Origin: Sphingomonas sp. SCN 67-18
Lineage (GTDB): Bacteria; Pseudomonadota; Alphaproteobacteria; Sphingomonadales; Sphingomonadaceae
DNA length: 64,000 bases
Assembly (NCBI RefSeq): GCF_001724715.1
Contig: NZ_MEFG01000019.1
Coordinates: 1-64,000, forward strand
Reading direction: 5' to 3'
Under the pieces are notes generated by a model that saw only the letters and a program-made list of their open reading frames with translations, ran no database searches and was not told the origin of the DNA. The translations under genes and the position numbers were made by a program. This document shows positions 21,992-30,325 of the stretch, one piece after another (the stretch's first letter is position 1; every line of letters starts with the position of its first letter).

Positions 21992-22503
21992 CCCGCATCA
22001 TCGCGATGGACGCCAGTCCGCTGACGATGAGCCTGCGGGCGCGCATGGTGCCGATCGTGTCGACCATGCTGGCCTCCATGCTGCCGCTGGCTCCGGTCGT
22101 CTCCACCGCGCCGCTGGTGCCTCCCGCCGGGCTGCTGATGCTGCTCGGCTGGCGGCTGTTGCGGCCGGAGCTGTGGCCGGTGTGGGTGGCCCTGCCCTTC
22201 GGCCTGTTCGACGATCTGTTCAGCGGCCAACCGCTGGGCAGCGCGATGCTGACCTGGACGCTGGCTTTCATCGGCATAGACCTGTGCGACCGCTGGCTCG
22301 TCTGGCGCGATTACTGGCAGGAATGGTTCATCGCCGCATCCTGCATCGCCTTTTGCATGATCGCGGCCTTCCTGATTGCCATATCCACGGGCGGCGGAGG
22401 CTATATACTGATCATCGTGCCGTTGCTGTTCGCATCCATCCTGCTCTTTCCGCTCGCCGCGCGGCTGTGCGCGACGCTGGACCGCTGGCGGCTGATGCGA
22501 TGA
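21988..22503 (+). CDS. mreD: Rod shape-determining protein MreD
   Basis: A 171-residue polytopic inner-membrane protein of the elongasome with about five hydrophobic helices. The FGLFDDLFSGQPLGSAML segment is typical of MreD. Position between mreC and the PBP2 gene, with four-base overlaps on both sides, supports the call. The sequence itself is poorly conserved, as usual in the family. Confidence 0.9.
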   Translation: MTRIIAMDASPLTMSLRARMVPIVSTMLASMLPLAPVVSTAPLVPPAGLLMLLGWRLLRPELWPVWVALPFGLFDDLFSGQPLGSAMLTWTLAFIGIDLCDRWLVWRDYWQEWFIAASCIAFCMIAAFLIAISTGGGGYILIIVPLLFASILLFPLAARLCATLDRWRLMR

Positions 22504-24482
22504 AGCGCAAGAGCGCGCGGGTCGTCACGGAAGCGTCGCAGTCCTTCAGTTTCACGCGCAGGGCGATGATCCTCAGCGGCGCGCAGATCGGCCTTGGCGC
22601 GCTGCTGGCCGGGCGGATGGGTTGGCTTTCCATCGCCCAGAACGAGCGGTACCGGCTGCTGGCCGAAAGCAACCGCGTCAACCTGACGCTGATCCCGCCA
22701 AGGCGCGGCTGGATCGTCGACCGCTACGGCAAGCCGCTGGCGATCAACCGCACCGATTTCCGCGTCGACATCATCCCGGACAGGATGAAGGACGCCGACA
22801 GGACCATCGCCATGCTGCGCGGGCTGCTTGGCCTGTCGGACGACGAGATCGCCCGGATCCGCACCGACCTGGATCATGCGCGCGGATACCAGCCGGTCCA
22901 GGTCGCCGAAAATCTGGATTGGGAACGCTATGCCGCCGTCAGCGTGCGGCTGAACGAGCTGCCCGGCGTCGCGCCCGCGCGCGGTTATTCCCGCTATTAT
23001 CCCGCCGGCGCGGCGGTGGGCCATCTGATCGGCTATGTCGGCGCCGCCTCTGCCGAGGAATATGAGGAAAGCCGCAACCCGCTGCTCATCACCCCCGGTT
23101 ACAAGATCGGCAAGGACGGCATCGAGAAGACGATGGAATCGGTGCTGGCGGGCAAGCCCGGCGCGCGCCGCACCGAGGTGACGGCACGCGGCAAGCTGGT
23201 CCGCGACCTTGCGACCCGGCCGGATGTGAGCGGCAAGACGCTCAACCTCACCATCGACGCGGGGATGCAGGAATATGCTGCGCGCCGGCTGGGCGATCAG
23301 TCCGGCTCCATCGTGGTCATGGACTGCGAGACCGGCGAGCTGCTCACCATGGCGTCCATGCCCTCGTTCGACCCGAACAGCTTTTCCGACGGCATCAGCC
23401 AGATGGAATGGGGCATGTTGTCGCAGGACGATCATGTGCCGCTGCGCAACAAGGTGCTGAAGGGCCTTTACCCGCCGGGATCGACAGTGAAGCCGATGGT
23501 CGCGCTGGCGCTGATGGGGGCGGGCATCGACCCTGAACGGACCACGACGTGCACCGGCCAATATCGGCTGGGCAGCGGCCGGTTCCACTGCTGGAAGCGC
23601 GGCGGCCATGGCACGGTCAACATGGCCAAGGGCATTTACCAGAGCTGCGACGTCTATTTCTATCATTTCGCGCTGGAAGCGGGGATCGACGCGATCGCTA
23701 CGATGGCGCACCGGCTGGGGCTGGGCGAATCCTTTCCCCTGCCCCTGCCCTCGCAAAGCTATGGCACCGTGCCGGACACCGCCTGGAAAAAGCGGAAATA
23801 CGACAAGCCCTGGCAGCAATATGACACGGTCAACGCGACCATCGGCCAGGGCTACATGCTGTCCAACGTGCTGCAGCTGGCCGTCATGGCGTCACGCATC
23901 GCATCCGGCCGCGCGGTGATGCCCACCATCGTGCGCAAGCCGCTGGTGACGCCGGCCGAGCACCTGCCCATTCCGCCCGAACATCTCGCCTATGTCCGCC
24001 AGGCGATGAGCGACGTGGTGAACGGGCCGGGCACCGCGGGGCGCGCGCGCCTGCCGTTCCCGGACATCAAGGTGGCGGGCAAGACCGGCACCGCGCAGGT
24101 GCGCCGCATCACCATGGCGGAACGTGCCGGCGGCGTCCGGTCCAATGAAAGCCTGCCGTGGAAGTTCCGCGACCATGGGCTGTTCATTGCCTTCGCGCCG
24201 ATAGAAAAGCCCCGTTACGCCGCCGCCGTCATCATCGAGCATGGCGGCGGATCCGGCGCGGCATATCCGGTGGCGCGCGACGTGCTGACCTATGCGTTCG
24301 ACAAGGCCAAGGCGCTGGAGGTGCTGGACGGGCTGGAAAAACAATGGGGCGGCGATATCGCCACGCGGATGGCCGCGAAGGCCGCCGCCTACCGCGCCGC
24401 CCGGTCCGCCCCGGCAGCGCCCGCGCCCCCGCCGACCCCCACGCCTTCGCCCACCACCGACGCGCCGGACAACCCGGAATGA
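22500..24482 (+). CDS. mrdA: Penicillin-binding protein 2 (elongation-specific transpeptidase)
   Basis: Class B penicillin-binding protein that cross-links peptidoglycan during elongation, working with RodA. The 660 residues comprise a short cytosolic tail, one membrane anchor (about 20-45), a pedestal domain containing RGWIVDRYGKPLA, and a transpeptidase domain with catalytic Ser328 in PGSTVKPM, an SCDVYFY region (SxN-type motif), and KTGTAQ beginning at Lys528. The C-terminus is Pro-rich. It starts inside the mreD stop (ATGA) and its own stop overlaps rodA, indicating translational coupling. Confidence 0.96.
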   Translation: MKRKSARVVTEASQSFSFTRRAMILSGAQIGLGALLAGRMGWLSIAQNERYRLLAESNRVNLTLIPPRRGWIVDRYGKPLAINRTDFRVDIIPDRMKDADRTIAMLRGLLGLSDDEIARIRTDLDHARGYQPVQVAENLDWERYAAVSVRLNELPGVAPARGYSRYYPAGAAVGHLIGYVGAASAEEYEESRNPLLITPGYKIGKDGIEKTMESVLAGKPGARRTEVTARGKLVRDLATRPDVSGKTLNLTIDAGMQEYAARRLGDQSGSIVVMDCETGELLTMASMPSFDPNSFSDGISQMEWGMLSQDDHVPLRNKVLKGLYPPGSTVKPMVALALMGAGIDPERTTTCTGQYRLGSGRFHCWKRGGHGTVNMAKGIYQSCDVYFYHFALEAGIDAIATMAHRLGLGESFPLPLPSQSYGTVPDTAWKKRKYDKPWQQYDTVNATIGQGYMLSNVLQLAVMASRIASGRAVMPTIVRKPLVTPAEHLPIPPEHLAYVRQAMSDVVNGPGTAGRARLPFPDIKVAGKTGTAQVRRITMAERAGGVRSNESLPWKFRDHGLFIAFAPIEKPRYAAAVIIEHGGGSGAAYPVARDVLTYAFDKAKALEVLDGLEKQWGGDIATRMAAKAAAYRAARSAPAAPAPPPTPTPSPTTDAPDNPE

Positions 24483-25591
24483 GCAGCAACTCCATCATCC
24501 CGCGTCCGCTGGCCCAGCTGCCCTGGCGGCTGCTGTTGCTGGTGATGGCGATCGGCGGGTTCGGGCTGGTCATCCTCTATTCCGCCGCCGGCGGCAGCAT
24601 GTCTCCCTGGGCGCAATCCCAGGGGGTCCGCTTCCTCATCTTCCTCGTGGTGGCGATCCTCCTTTCGCGCTTCCGCGAATCCTTCTGGCAACAGCTCGCC
24701 TTTCCCGCTTACGGCATCATCCTGGTGCTGCTCACCGTCGTCGAACTGGTCGGCGTGGTTGGCGGGGGCAGCCAGCGCTGGCTCGACCTGGGGGTGATCC
24801 GCCTCCAGCCGTCCGAATTGATGAAGCCCTGCATCGTCCTTGCCGTCGCGCGTTTCTACGCGCTGCTGCCGCCGGGCGAGACGCGCAGCTGGACCGCGCT
24901 CTGGCCCACCGCGCTGCTGATCGGCGTGCCCGCCGCGCTGGTGATGCTCCAGCCCGATCTCGGCACCGCGCTGATGATCGTCGCCGGGGGGATGACGGTG
25001 GCCTTCCTTGCCGGCCTGCCGATCCGCCTGTTCGTGGGCGGCGCACTGGCCCTTGCCGCGCTGCTGCCGATCGCGTTCAGCATGATGCACGATTATCAGC
25101 GCAACCGGATCCTCATCTTCCTCAATCCGGAAAGCGACCCGCTGGGCACCGGCTATCATATCAGCCAGTCCAAGATCGCGATCGGATCCGGCGGGCTGTT
25201 CGGCAAGGGGTTTCTGAACGGCACGCAGAGCCATCTCGATTATCTGCCCGAAGGCCATACCGATTTCATCTTCGCCACCATGGCGGAAGAATGGGGTCTG
25301 GTCGGCGGGCTGCTCCTCATCCTCGCCTTCATGGCGCTGATCCGCTGGGGCATCGGCGTCGGCATCCGCGCCGAATCGCGCTTCGCCAAGCTGACCGCGG
25401 CCGGCCTCGCCACCACGATCTTCTTCTATGTCGCCATCAACTTGATGATGGTGATGGGCCTAGCGCCCGTCGTCGGCATCCCCCTCCCCCTCGTTTCCTT
25501 CGGCGGATCGGCGATGATGACGGTGATGATCTGCGTCGGCATCCTGATGTCGCTGGACCGCCAACCCCACCAGCGCGGAAATTTTCTCTAA
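24479..25591 (+). CDS. rodA: Rod shape-determining protein RodA, SEDS glycosyltransferase
   Basis: Peptidoglycan polymerase of the SEDS family, partner of PBP2. The 370-residue protein has about ten membrane helices. Characteristic segments are the GGSQRWLDLGVIRLQPSELMKP loop, LQPDLGTALM, and the large periplasmic loop with FLNGTQSHLDYLPEGHTDFIF containing the catalytic Asp region. The C-terminal helices end in the SEDS-typical GIPLPLVSFGGSAMM. It overlaps mrdA by four bases and is the last gene of the rod operon. tRNA-Lys lies 82 bases downstream. Confidence 0.96.
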   Translation: MSSNSIIPRPLAQLPWRLLLLVMAIGGFGLVILYSAAGGSMSPWAQSQGVRFLIFLVVAILLSRFRESFWQQLAFPAYGIILVLLTVVELVGVVGGGSQRWLDLGVIRLQPSELMKPCIVLAVARFYALLPPGETRSWTALWPTALLIGVPAALVMLQPDLGTALMIVAGGMTVAFLAGLPIRLFVGGALALAALLPIAFSMMHDYQRNRILIFLNPESDPLGTGYHISQSKIAIGSGGLFGKGFLNGTQSHLDYLPEGHTDFIFATMAEEWGLVGGLLLILAFMALIRWGIGVGIRAESRFAKLTAAGLATTIFFYVAINLMMVMGLAPVVGIPLPLVSFGGSAMMTVMICVGILMSLDRQPHQRGNFL

Positions 25592-25673
25592 CAACTGTTT
25601 GCATCCGGCAAAAACCATGCTAGCCGGCACGCCGCAGCCGAGAAGCGATCGCGCTTCCCCACCGGCATCATGT

Positions 25674-25749
<76 letters not shown>

Positions 25750-25836
25750 AAATCTCAAGAAAATACCGTAGTTTACGCTGGAATAGGGATTGCTCTTATA
25801 CGGCGCCCTGTGATTGTGTAAGAGTTGTGGGATAAT

Positions 25837-25886
25837 GCGGAGTTGATCTGCTGTCCGTCATTGGGTTCGAATCCCACATCCTCCGC
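25837..25886 (+). other. tRNA-like remnant downstream of tRNA-Lys
   Basis: GCGGAG (25837-25842) pairs exactly with CTCCGC (25881-25886), and a near-perfect T arm (TGGGTTCGAATCCCA) precedes the second arm. The spacing is only about 50 bases and no anticodon arm can be drawn. This looks like a tRNA (possibly serine-type 3' half) that lost its centre, or an attachment-site scar left by recombination. It is not a functional tRNA. Confidence 0.35.
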
Positions 25887-25902
25887 TATCAAATGATATA
25901 AG

Positions 25903-26156
25903 TTAGCAAGCGTCCCGATCGGACGGCACATACAACTGGCCGTCACCCCAACCGGGCGGCAGATCTAAGTCATACTGCGCCGCGTAGGTGAGCCTCCCCG
26001 ATTTATACAGGTCGCTTTCCATCAACTCGGAGTGGACGGTCTTCATTGCCGACATCAGCGCCTGAACGCTGTCCACGCCGCAGGTGGAGCGCCGCTGAAT
26101 ACGATCAGGCCAGTGCCGCTTTCAAATTCGCGCTCAACAAAAAGATCGTCGCCCAT
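25903..26156 (-). pseudogene. Frameshifted fragment of a small DUF6968-like protein gene
   Basis: On the minus strand a reading starting MGDDLFVEREFESG continues in one frame to about 26055, while the neighbouring frame resumes a protein-like reading (GVDSVQALMSAMKTVHSE, then ESDLYKSGRLTYAAQYDLDLPPGW) up to a TAA at 25903. The second part resembles the conserved GVDxVQAL core of small DUF6968-type proteins, as I remember them. The two halves are out of frame and no intact start exists, so this is probably decayed. Together with the tRNA-like remnant it fills the 550-base gap between tRNA-Lys and the catabolic cluster; the rest of that gap shows nothing. Confidence 0.4.
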
Positions 26157-26301
26157 TTGGCTATAATTACATGAAAAAAATTCACGGCAAAGAGCATCGT
26201 TTTCGTAGCAACACCACGCACTTGGGGGCACAGGATGCCAACAGCGTCGGGGCCGAAAGATGGTCCCCCCATCCCCCGCCCCAGCCCTGTTCCCTAACCC
26301 A

Positions 26302-27441
26302 TCACCGCGGTTCGCCGTGGGTCCGCACGGTTTCCCCTTCATGCGTTTCGCGGTCTTCGACCAGGTGGCCGAGGGCGCGGAGGGCGGGGGCGTCGGTTAC
26401 GGAATAGAGCACGGAATCCCGGCTGCCGTTGCGGTGGCTGTACCAGTGCCAGCCCGGAACGACGATCACGTCGTTGCGCTGCCAGTTGAGCTCCACGCCG
26501 CCGACCACGGTGGTGCCGCTGCCTTCCAGGCAGACGAAGATGCGGGAGGCCGTGCTGCGCTGCTCCAGCGTGCGTTCATTGGGGCGCAGCATCTGCATGT
26601 ACACGCCAAGCGTGCGCAGCACGCTGCCGCCCGTTTCCGGGCTGTAATATTCCACCATGATCCCGTCATGCGGCGATCCGTCGTCGTCGCGGAGCCGTTC
26701 CAGCAGCGCGCGGGTGGGTTCATATTTATAGAGGAAGCGCGGCGATCCGCTGCCCCGGGCAACGCGGTGAGACACCCAGTCCGGCCGCACGCCGCCGACG
26801 CCATAGGCATTGGCGGACCAGTCCGTGCGCGGCCTGACCGTCTGGAATTTCTTGGCGATGCGCTGGCCTTCCTCAATCTCCGCATAGTCGTTGAAGAAGA
26901 AATTGGTGCCGAGCATCTTGGTGAAGGGCACGTCCAGCGTGTCGAACCACATCACCGGATCGCTGCCCTCATTGCCGGTTTCATGCCATGCGCCGCTGGG
27001 GTTGGTGACGACGTCGCCGCGCTCCAGCACGCTCTTGTCGCGCTCCACCGTGGTGTAGGCGCCCGTCCCTTCAAGCATGACGCGGGTCGCCGCGCCGACA
27101 TGGCGGTGGACCTGCGACAATTCGCCCGGCGGGATGATCTGCACGCCGCCGAACAGCCGGCGCGTGATCAGCCCGCTGCCGGGCAGGCCGGGGTTTGAGA
27201 ACATCAGGTTGCGGCGGTCCGCCTCCTCGATGGGGATGATCTCGGTCGCGGCGAAACCCAGCGGCGAAAAGTCCGCGTAGCGCCAGATGCCGGGCTTTTC
27301 CGGCACATGCGGCTCGAACTGCTCGAAATCATGCTTGATCTTCCAGAATCCGACAATGTCCTGCTCGGCAAGCGCGCTGCTCAGCCCGTCCCGATCGGTG
27401 ATCTGGTCAGCCGCAACGGCCTTCATGATATTCGCGGACAT
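26302..27441 (-). CDS. Gentisate 1,2-dioxygenase-like bicupin
   Basis: A 379-residue two-cupin protein of the gentisate/1-hydroxy-2-naphthoate ring-cleaving dioxygenase family, which opens the aromatic ring between the carboxyl- and hydroxyl-bearing carbons using Fe(II) and O2. The N-terminal cupin retains the 3-His site: H112 and H114 (QVHRHVGAATR) and H153 (GAWHE). The C-terminal cupin lacks a comparable His pair and is probably structural. The start is set by GAGGAG 7 bases upstream of ATG 27441. It is the last gene of the minus operon hydrolase-transporter-dioxygenase; the exact aromatic substrate is unknown. Confidence 0.85.
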   Translation of the reverse strand: MSANIMKAVAADQITDRDGLSSALAEQDIVGFWKIKHDFEQFEPHVPEKPGIWRYADFSPLGFAATEIIPIEEADRRNLMFSNPGLPGSGLITRRLFGGVQIIPPGELSQVHRHVGAATRVMLEGTGAYTTVERDKSVLERGDVVTNPSGAWHETGNEGSDPVMWFDTLDVPFTKMLGTNFFFNDYAEIEEGQRIAKKFQTVRPRTDWSANAYGVGGVRPDWVSHRVARGSGSPRFLYKYEPTRALLERLRDDDGSPHDGIMVEYYSPETGGSVLRTLGVYMQMLRPNERTLEQRSTASRIFVCLEGSGTTVVGGVELNWQRNDVIVVPGWHWYSHRNGSRDSVLYSVTDAPALRALGHLVEDRETHEGETVRTHGEPR

Positions 27442-27491
27442 CGTCCAACTCCTCAGCTTCAAATAATAAAGTCACGCGCATCGCCGGCGCG

Positions 27492-28775
27492 CTATCCCTC
27501 TACCGGCCGGCGCGGCGCCATCAGCAGCGCGATCAGGCTGACGCCCCCGCATGCGGAGAGATAGAGACCAACGGGCAGCAATCCACCCCGTTCCGCCATG
27601 CTCTGCGCGAAAAACGGCGCCAGCGACCCGCCGGCGATCGCCCCCAGGTTGAACGCCATCGACGCGCCGGTGTAGCGCACCCGCGCCGGGAACAGGCTGG
27701 GCAGCCATGCGCCGAGCGGACCGTAAGCCAGACCCATGCACAGCAGCGCGACGGAAAGCTGGATGAACACCAGCCCCAGCGAGCCGCTGTCCATCAGCGG
27801 CTTCATCAGCGGCCCGGCGATCAACAGCGTGCCCAGGCATCCCCAGATCAGCACGGTGCGCTGGCTGAACCGATCAGAGAAAATGCCGGACAGGATGATG
27901 CCCACGGCCAGGAACACCGTCGCGCCAATCTGCGCGATCAGGAACTCGCTGCGCCCATAGCCGAGGGTCGTCGTGCCGTAACCCAGCAGGAAGGCGGTGG
28001 TGATGTAATAGATGGCGAAGCAGCAGATGCCGCCCAGCGTGCCGAACATCACGCCGGGCAAATGGTTGCGGAACACGCTGGCGATGGGCACCGCTTCCGG
28101 CGGCGCTTCCTTGAGCGCAGCCGCGAAGGCGGGTGTCTCGGTAAGTTTCAGCCGCACCCACAGGCCGATGATGACCAGAAAGGCGCTGCCCAGAAAGGGA
28201 ATGCGCCAGCCCCAATCCATCATCTGCTCCGCCGAAAGGCCCATGCCCAGCAGCAGGAACACGCCGTTGGCCGTGATGAAGCCGATCGGCGCGCCCAGCT
28301 GCGGCACCATGCCATAGCGTCCGCGCCAGCCATTTGGCGCATTCTCCACCGCCAGCAGCGCCGCGCCGCCCCATTCGCCGCCAAGCCCCAGGCCCTGGCC
28401 GAGGCGCAGGATGCAGAGCATCAGCGATGCGGTCCACCCGATATCCTCATAGGTGGGCAGGAAGGCGATGAAGAAGGTCGATCCGCCCATCAGCAGCAGA
28501 GATGCCACCAGCGTCGCCTTGCGGCCCACCCGGTCGCCGAAATGCCCGAACAGGATCGCGCCCACCGGCCGGGCGATGAAGGCGAGCGCCAGGCTGGCAT
28601 AGGCGGCCAGCAACTGCGCCGAGGGCGAGGATGCCGGGAAGAACAGCGGGCCGAAGAACAGGCTGGCGGCGGTCGCGTAGATGAAGAAATCGTAGAACTC
28701 CACCGATGTGCCGACCAGACTGGCCGTCAAAACCTTGCGCTGTTCCCGCCCCAGCGGCGCAACGTCATTGTGCAT
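27492..28775 (-). CDS. MFS transporter, metabolite:H+ symporter type
   Basis: A 427-residue, 12-helix inner-membrane importer. It shows the MFS signature after helix 2 (GHFGDRVGRKATLV), the RLGQGLGLGGEWGGAAL segment of the metabolite:H+ symporter subfamily (ShiA/PcaT/ProP relatives), and a second loop GIFSDRFSQRTVLIWG after helix 8. Subfamily members import dicarboxylates, shikimate, protocatechuate and other aromatic acids. Its place between a ring-cleavage dioxygenase-like gene and a fumarylacetoacetase-family gene (gaps about 50 bases each) suggests it imports the aromatic acid handled by them. Confidence 0.9.
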   Translation of the reverse strand: MHNDVAPLGREQRKVLTASLVGTSVEFYDFFIYATAASLFFGPLFFPASSPSAQLLAAYASLALAFIARPVGAILFGHFGDRVGRKATLVASLLLMGGSTFFIAFLPTYEDIGWTASLMLCILRLGQGLGLGGEWGGAALLAVENAPNGWRGRYGMVPQLGAPIGFITANGVFLLLGMGLSAEQMMDWGWRIPFLGSAFLVIIGLWVRLKLTETPAFAAALKEAPPEAVPIASVFRNHLPGVMFGTLGGICCFAIYYITTAFLLGYGTTTLGYGRSEFLIAQIGATVFLAVGIILSGIFSDRFSQRTVLIWGCLGTLLIAGPLMKPLMDSGSLGLVFIQLSVALLCMGLAYGPLGAWLPSLFPARVRYTGASMAFNLGAIAGGSLAPFFAQSMAERGGLLPVGLYLSACGGVSLIALLMAPRRPVEG

Positions 28776-28824
28776 CTTCCCTGCCCCTCCTGAATGCCCG
28801 CCGGCGAGATCGCTGCGCGATTTG

Positions 28825-29673
28825 CTAATCGAGAATGTTGCTCAGCCTCCCCAGGCCGTCGATCTCCACGGTCACACGGTCACCGCGCGACAGGTAACGG
28901 GGCGGCTTGAAACCGATGCCCACGCCCGCCGGCGTGCCGGTGGCGATGATGTCGCCCGGAAACAGCGTGATGCCGGCCGAAAGCGCCTCGATGAGCGTCG
29001 GAATGTCGAAAATCAGGTCGGACGTGTTGGCATCCTGCCGCAATTCGTCATTCACCCAGCAGCGGACGTTGAGATTTTCTACGTCCACCGCGTCCGCCGT
29101 GACCAGATACGGTCCCATCGGGCAGAAGGTGTCGAGCGATTTGCCGATCAGCCACTGTTTGTGGTCCGCCTGAAGATCGCGCGCCGTCATGTCGTTGACG
29201 ATCATATAGCCGAAGACATGGCTGTAGGCGTCCGCCTTGCGGATGCCGCGCCCGCCCTTGCCGATGACCAGCGCCAGCTCCGCCTCATAATCGATCTTGT
29301 CGCTGACGCCGGTGGGGTAGAGCATCGGCGCCTCGTTGGCGATCACGCAGTCGGGCAGCTTGGAAAAGATGATCGGCGCGGTCGGAATCGTCTCGCTCTC
29401 GTCCTTGGCGGAACTGTCGAAGCCGCTCTGGGTGAATTCCCTGGCGTGGGCGTGGTAATTCTTGCCGACGCAGAAGATGTTGCGTTCCGGCCGGGGGATC
29501 GGCGCCAGCAGCGATGCCGATGACAGCGGCACGCCTTCGCCCGAAACCTGCGGACGCGCGCCCGACCGGATCACCGACAGCATGTCGCTGCCCAGCGGAA
29601 AGGCCCTGCCCGCTTTCTCGTCGATGATCGCGGCGACGGCTGCGCCGTCCAGACTGATCGTTGCCAGCTTCAA
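28825..29673 (-). CDS. Fumarylacetoacetate hydrolase-family protein (maleyl/fumarylpyruvate hydrolase-like)
   Basis: A 282-residue enzyme of the FAH superfamily, which cleaves C-C bonds of beta-keto acids with a divalent metal. The metal and catalytic segments are present: VGKNYHAHARE, the acidic triad region in DYEAELALVIGKGG, and the C-terminal GDIIATGTPAGVG. With a gentisate-dioxygenase-like enzyme in the same operon, hydrolysis of maleylpyruvate or fumarylpyruvate to pyruvate is the simplest role. The start is TTG with GGGAG 6 bases upstream. First gene of the minus operon, with a sigma-54-type promoter about 190 bases upstream. Confidence 0.88.
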   Translation of the reverse strand: MKLATISLDGAAVAAIIDEKAGRAFPLGSDMLSVIRSGARPQVSGEGVPLSSASLLAPIPRPERNIFCVGKNYHAHAREFTQSGFDSSAKDESETIPTAPIIFSKLPDCVIANEAPMLYPTGVSDKIDYEAELALVIGKGGRGIRKADAYSHVFGYMIVNDMTARDLQADHKQWLIGKSLDTFCPMGPYLVTADAVDVENLNVRCWVNDELRQDANTSDLIFDIPTLIEALSAGITLFPGDIIATGTPAGVGIGFKPPRYLSRGDRVTVEIDGLGRLSNILD

Positions 29674-29862
29674 TTCAATCTCCCACGGTACGGTAAAGGC
29701 GCGGCGAGCGCGCCGAAAACGGGTTGCGGCTTGTCGGCGGCATGGGGGAAAGCGGGAAGCGAACGGGGCTCGCCCGTTGCGAAGGCCATCAGCGGCTGCA
29801 GCGCACGCTTCATCCCGGCTTCCTCCCCCGACCCGCTTTTTTGCGGTGTCCGTTCAATCCCA

Positions 29863-29878
29863 AGCACGGAACGTGCCA
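29863..29878 (-). promoter_or_regulatory. Sigma-54 (-24/-12) promoter for the hydrolase-MFS-dioxygenase operon
   Basis: On the minus strand TGGCACG-N4-GTGCT matches the TGGCACG-N4-TTGCW consensus except at one position of the -12 box; the invariant GG and GC dinucleotides have correct spacing. A UAS-like inverted repeat (29934-29947) lies 55 bases upstream of the -24 element. Expected transcription start is near 29851. Confidence 0.75.
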
Positions 29879-29933
29879 CGCCGCCGCCGCCCGGAAATGC
29901 GCTGATCGGCCACCCTGGCCGGCAAATATTGCT

Positions 29934-29987
29934 GTCACCTTTGTGAACCCGCCGCGCCAAAGAGGAGGCATAGGTAACAATTTTCCG
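29934..29987. promoter_or_regulatory. Paired upstream activator sites between divergent sigma-54 promoters
   Basis: GTCAC-CTTT-GTGAA at 29934-29947 and a degenerate GTAAC-AATT-TTCCG at 29974-29987 match the GTNAC-N4-GTNAC-type repeat found in two other intergenic regions of the cluster. They sit between two outward-facing sigma-54-type promoters, 55 bases from the minus one and 58 bases from the plus one. The likely ligand is the Fis-type HTH of the activator encoded at 38028-39779. Confidence 0.6.
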
Positions 29988-30045
29988 GGCTGCCCCGCCG
30001 CGGCGGAAGCCGCCTGCATCGGCATAACCGGGCAATGCTTTGGCT

Positions 30046-30061
30046 TGGCACAGTCCATGCT
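30046..30061 (+). promoter_or_regulatory. Sigma-54 (-24/-12) promoter for the first beta-propeller/DUF1080 operon
   Basis: TGGCACA-N4-ATGCT on the plus strand, with the invariant GG and GC at the right distance. Expected start near 30073, which leaves a 5' untranslated stretch of about 250 bases before the beta-propeller gene. That stretch contains a possible small ORF at 30105. Confidence 0.65.
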
Positions 30062-30104
30062 TCGGGAAATCCGAATCCGCAAAAGCGAGATCGGGGGAGA
30101 ACAA

Positions 30105-30248
30105 GTGGCAGACATGATGGCGCATGACGACTGCCTGGTCTGCCGCACGGCGCGCCCCGCGACAGCGGCCCCGCTTATTCCCCTATCGACCGTTCGCCAG
30201 ATCAGCCCGCAACCATCCTCCCCGCGTGGACGGCCGCCCTACCCGTGA
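30105..30248 (+). CDS. Possible small ORF (47 aa) in the leader of the beta-propeller operon
   Basis: A GTG start has a strong GGGGGAGA 5 bases upstream, and the frame encodes 47 residues beginning MADMMAHDDCLVC with a CxxC pair and a Pro/Ser/Arg-rich tail. It lies directly downstream of the predicted sigma-54 start site. I recognise no family, and the tail looks non-globular, so it may be a leader ORF or spurious. The remainder of the 652-base gap between 29674 and 30325 holds the two promoters, the activator sites and an AT-rich stretch just before 30326. Confidence 0.3.
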   Translation: MADMMAHDDCLVCRTARPATAAPLIPLSTVRQISPQPSSPRGRPPYP

Positions 30249-30325
30249 AATTCCCGGTCCTCCGCGCGTTCATGCGGCGGTAATCGGCTATAAATCATAA
30301 CATATATCAAAGAGAAGGATATCAA

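Noticed and set aside
26055-26342. 95-codon minus-strand frame overlapping the end of the dioxygenase gene
   Set aside because: The first part is antisense-like Gly/Pro/Arg-rich sequence; only the end resembles a protein, and that is better explained as one half of the frameshifted fragment at 25903-26156.
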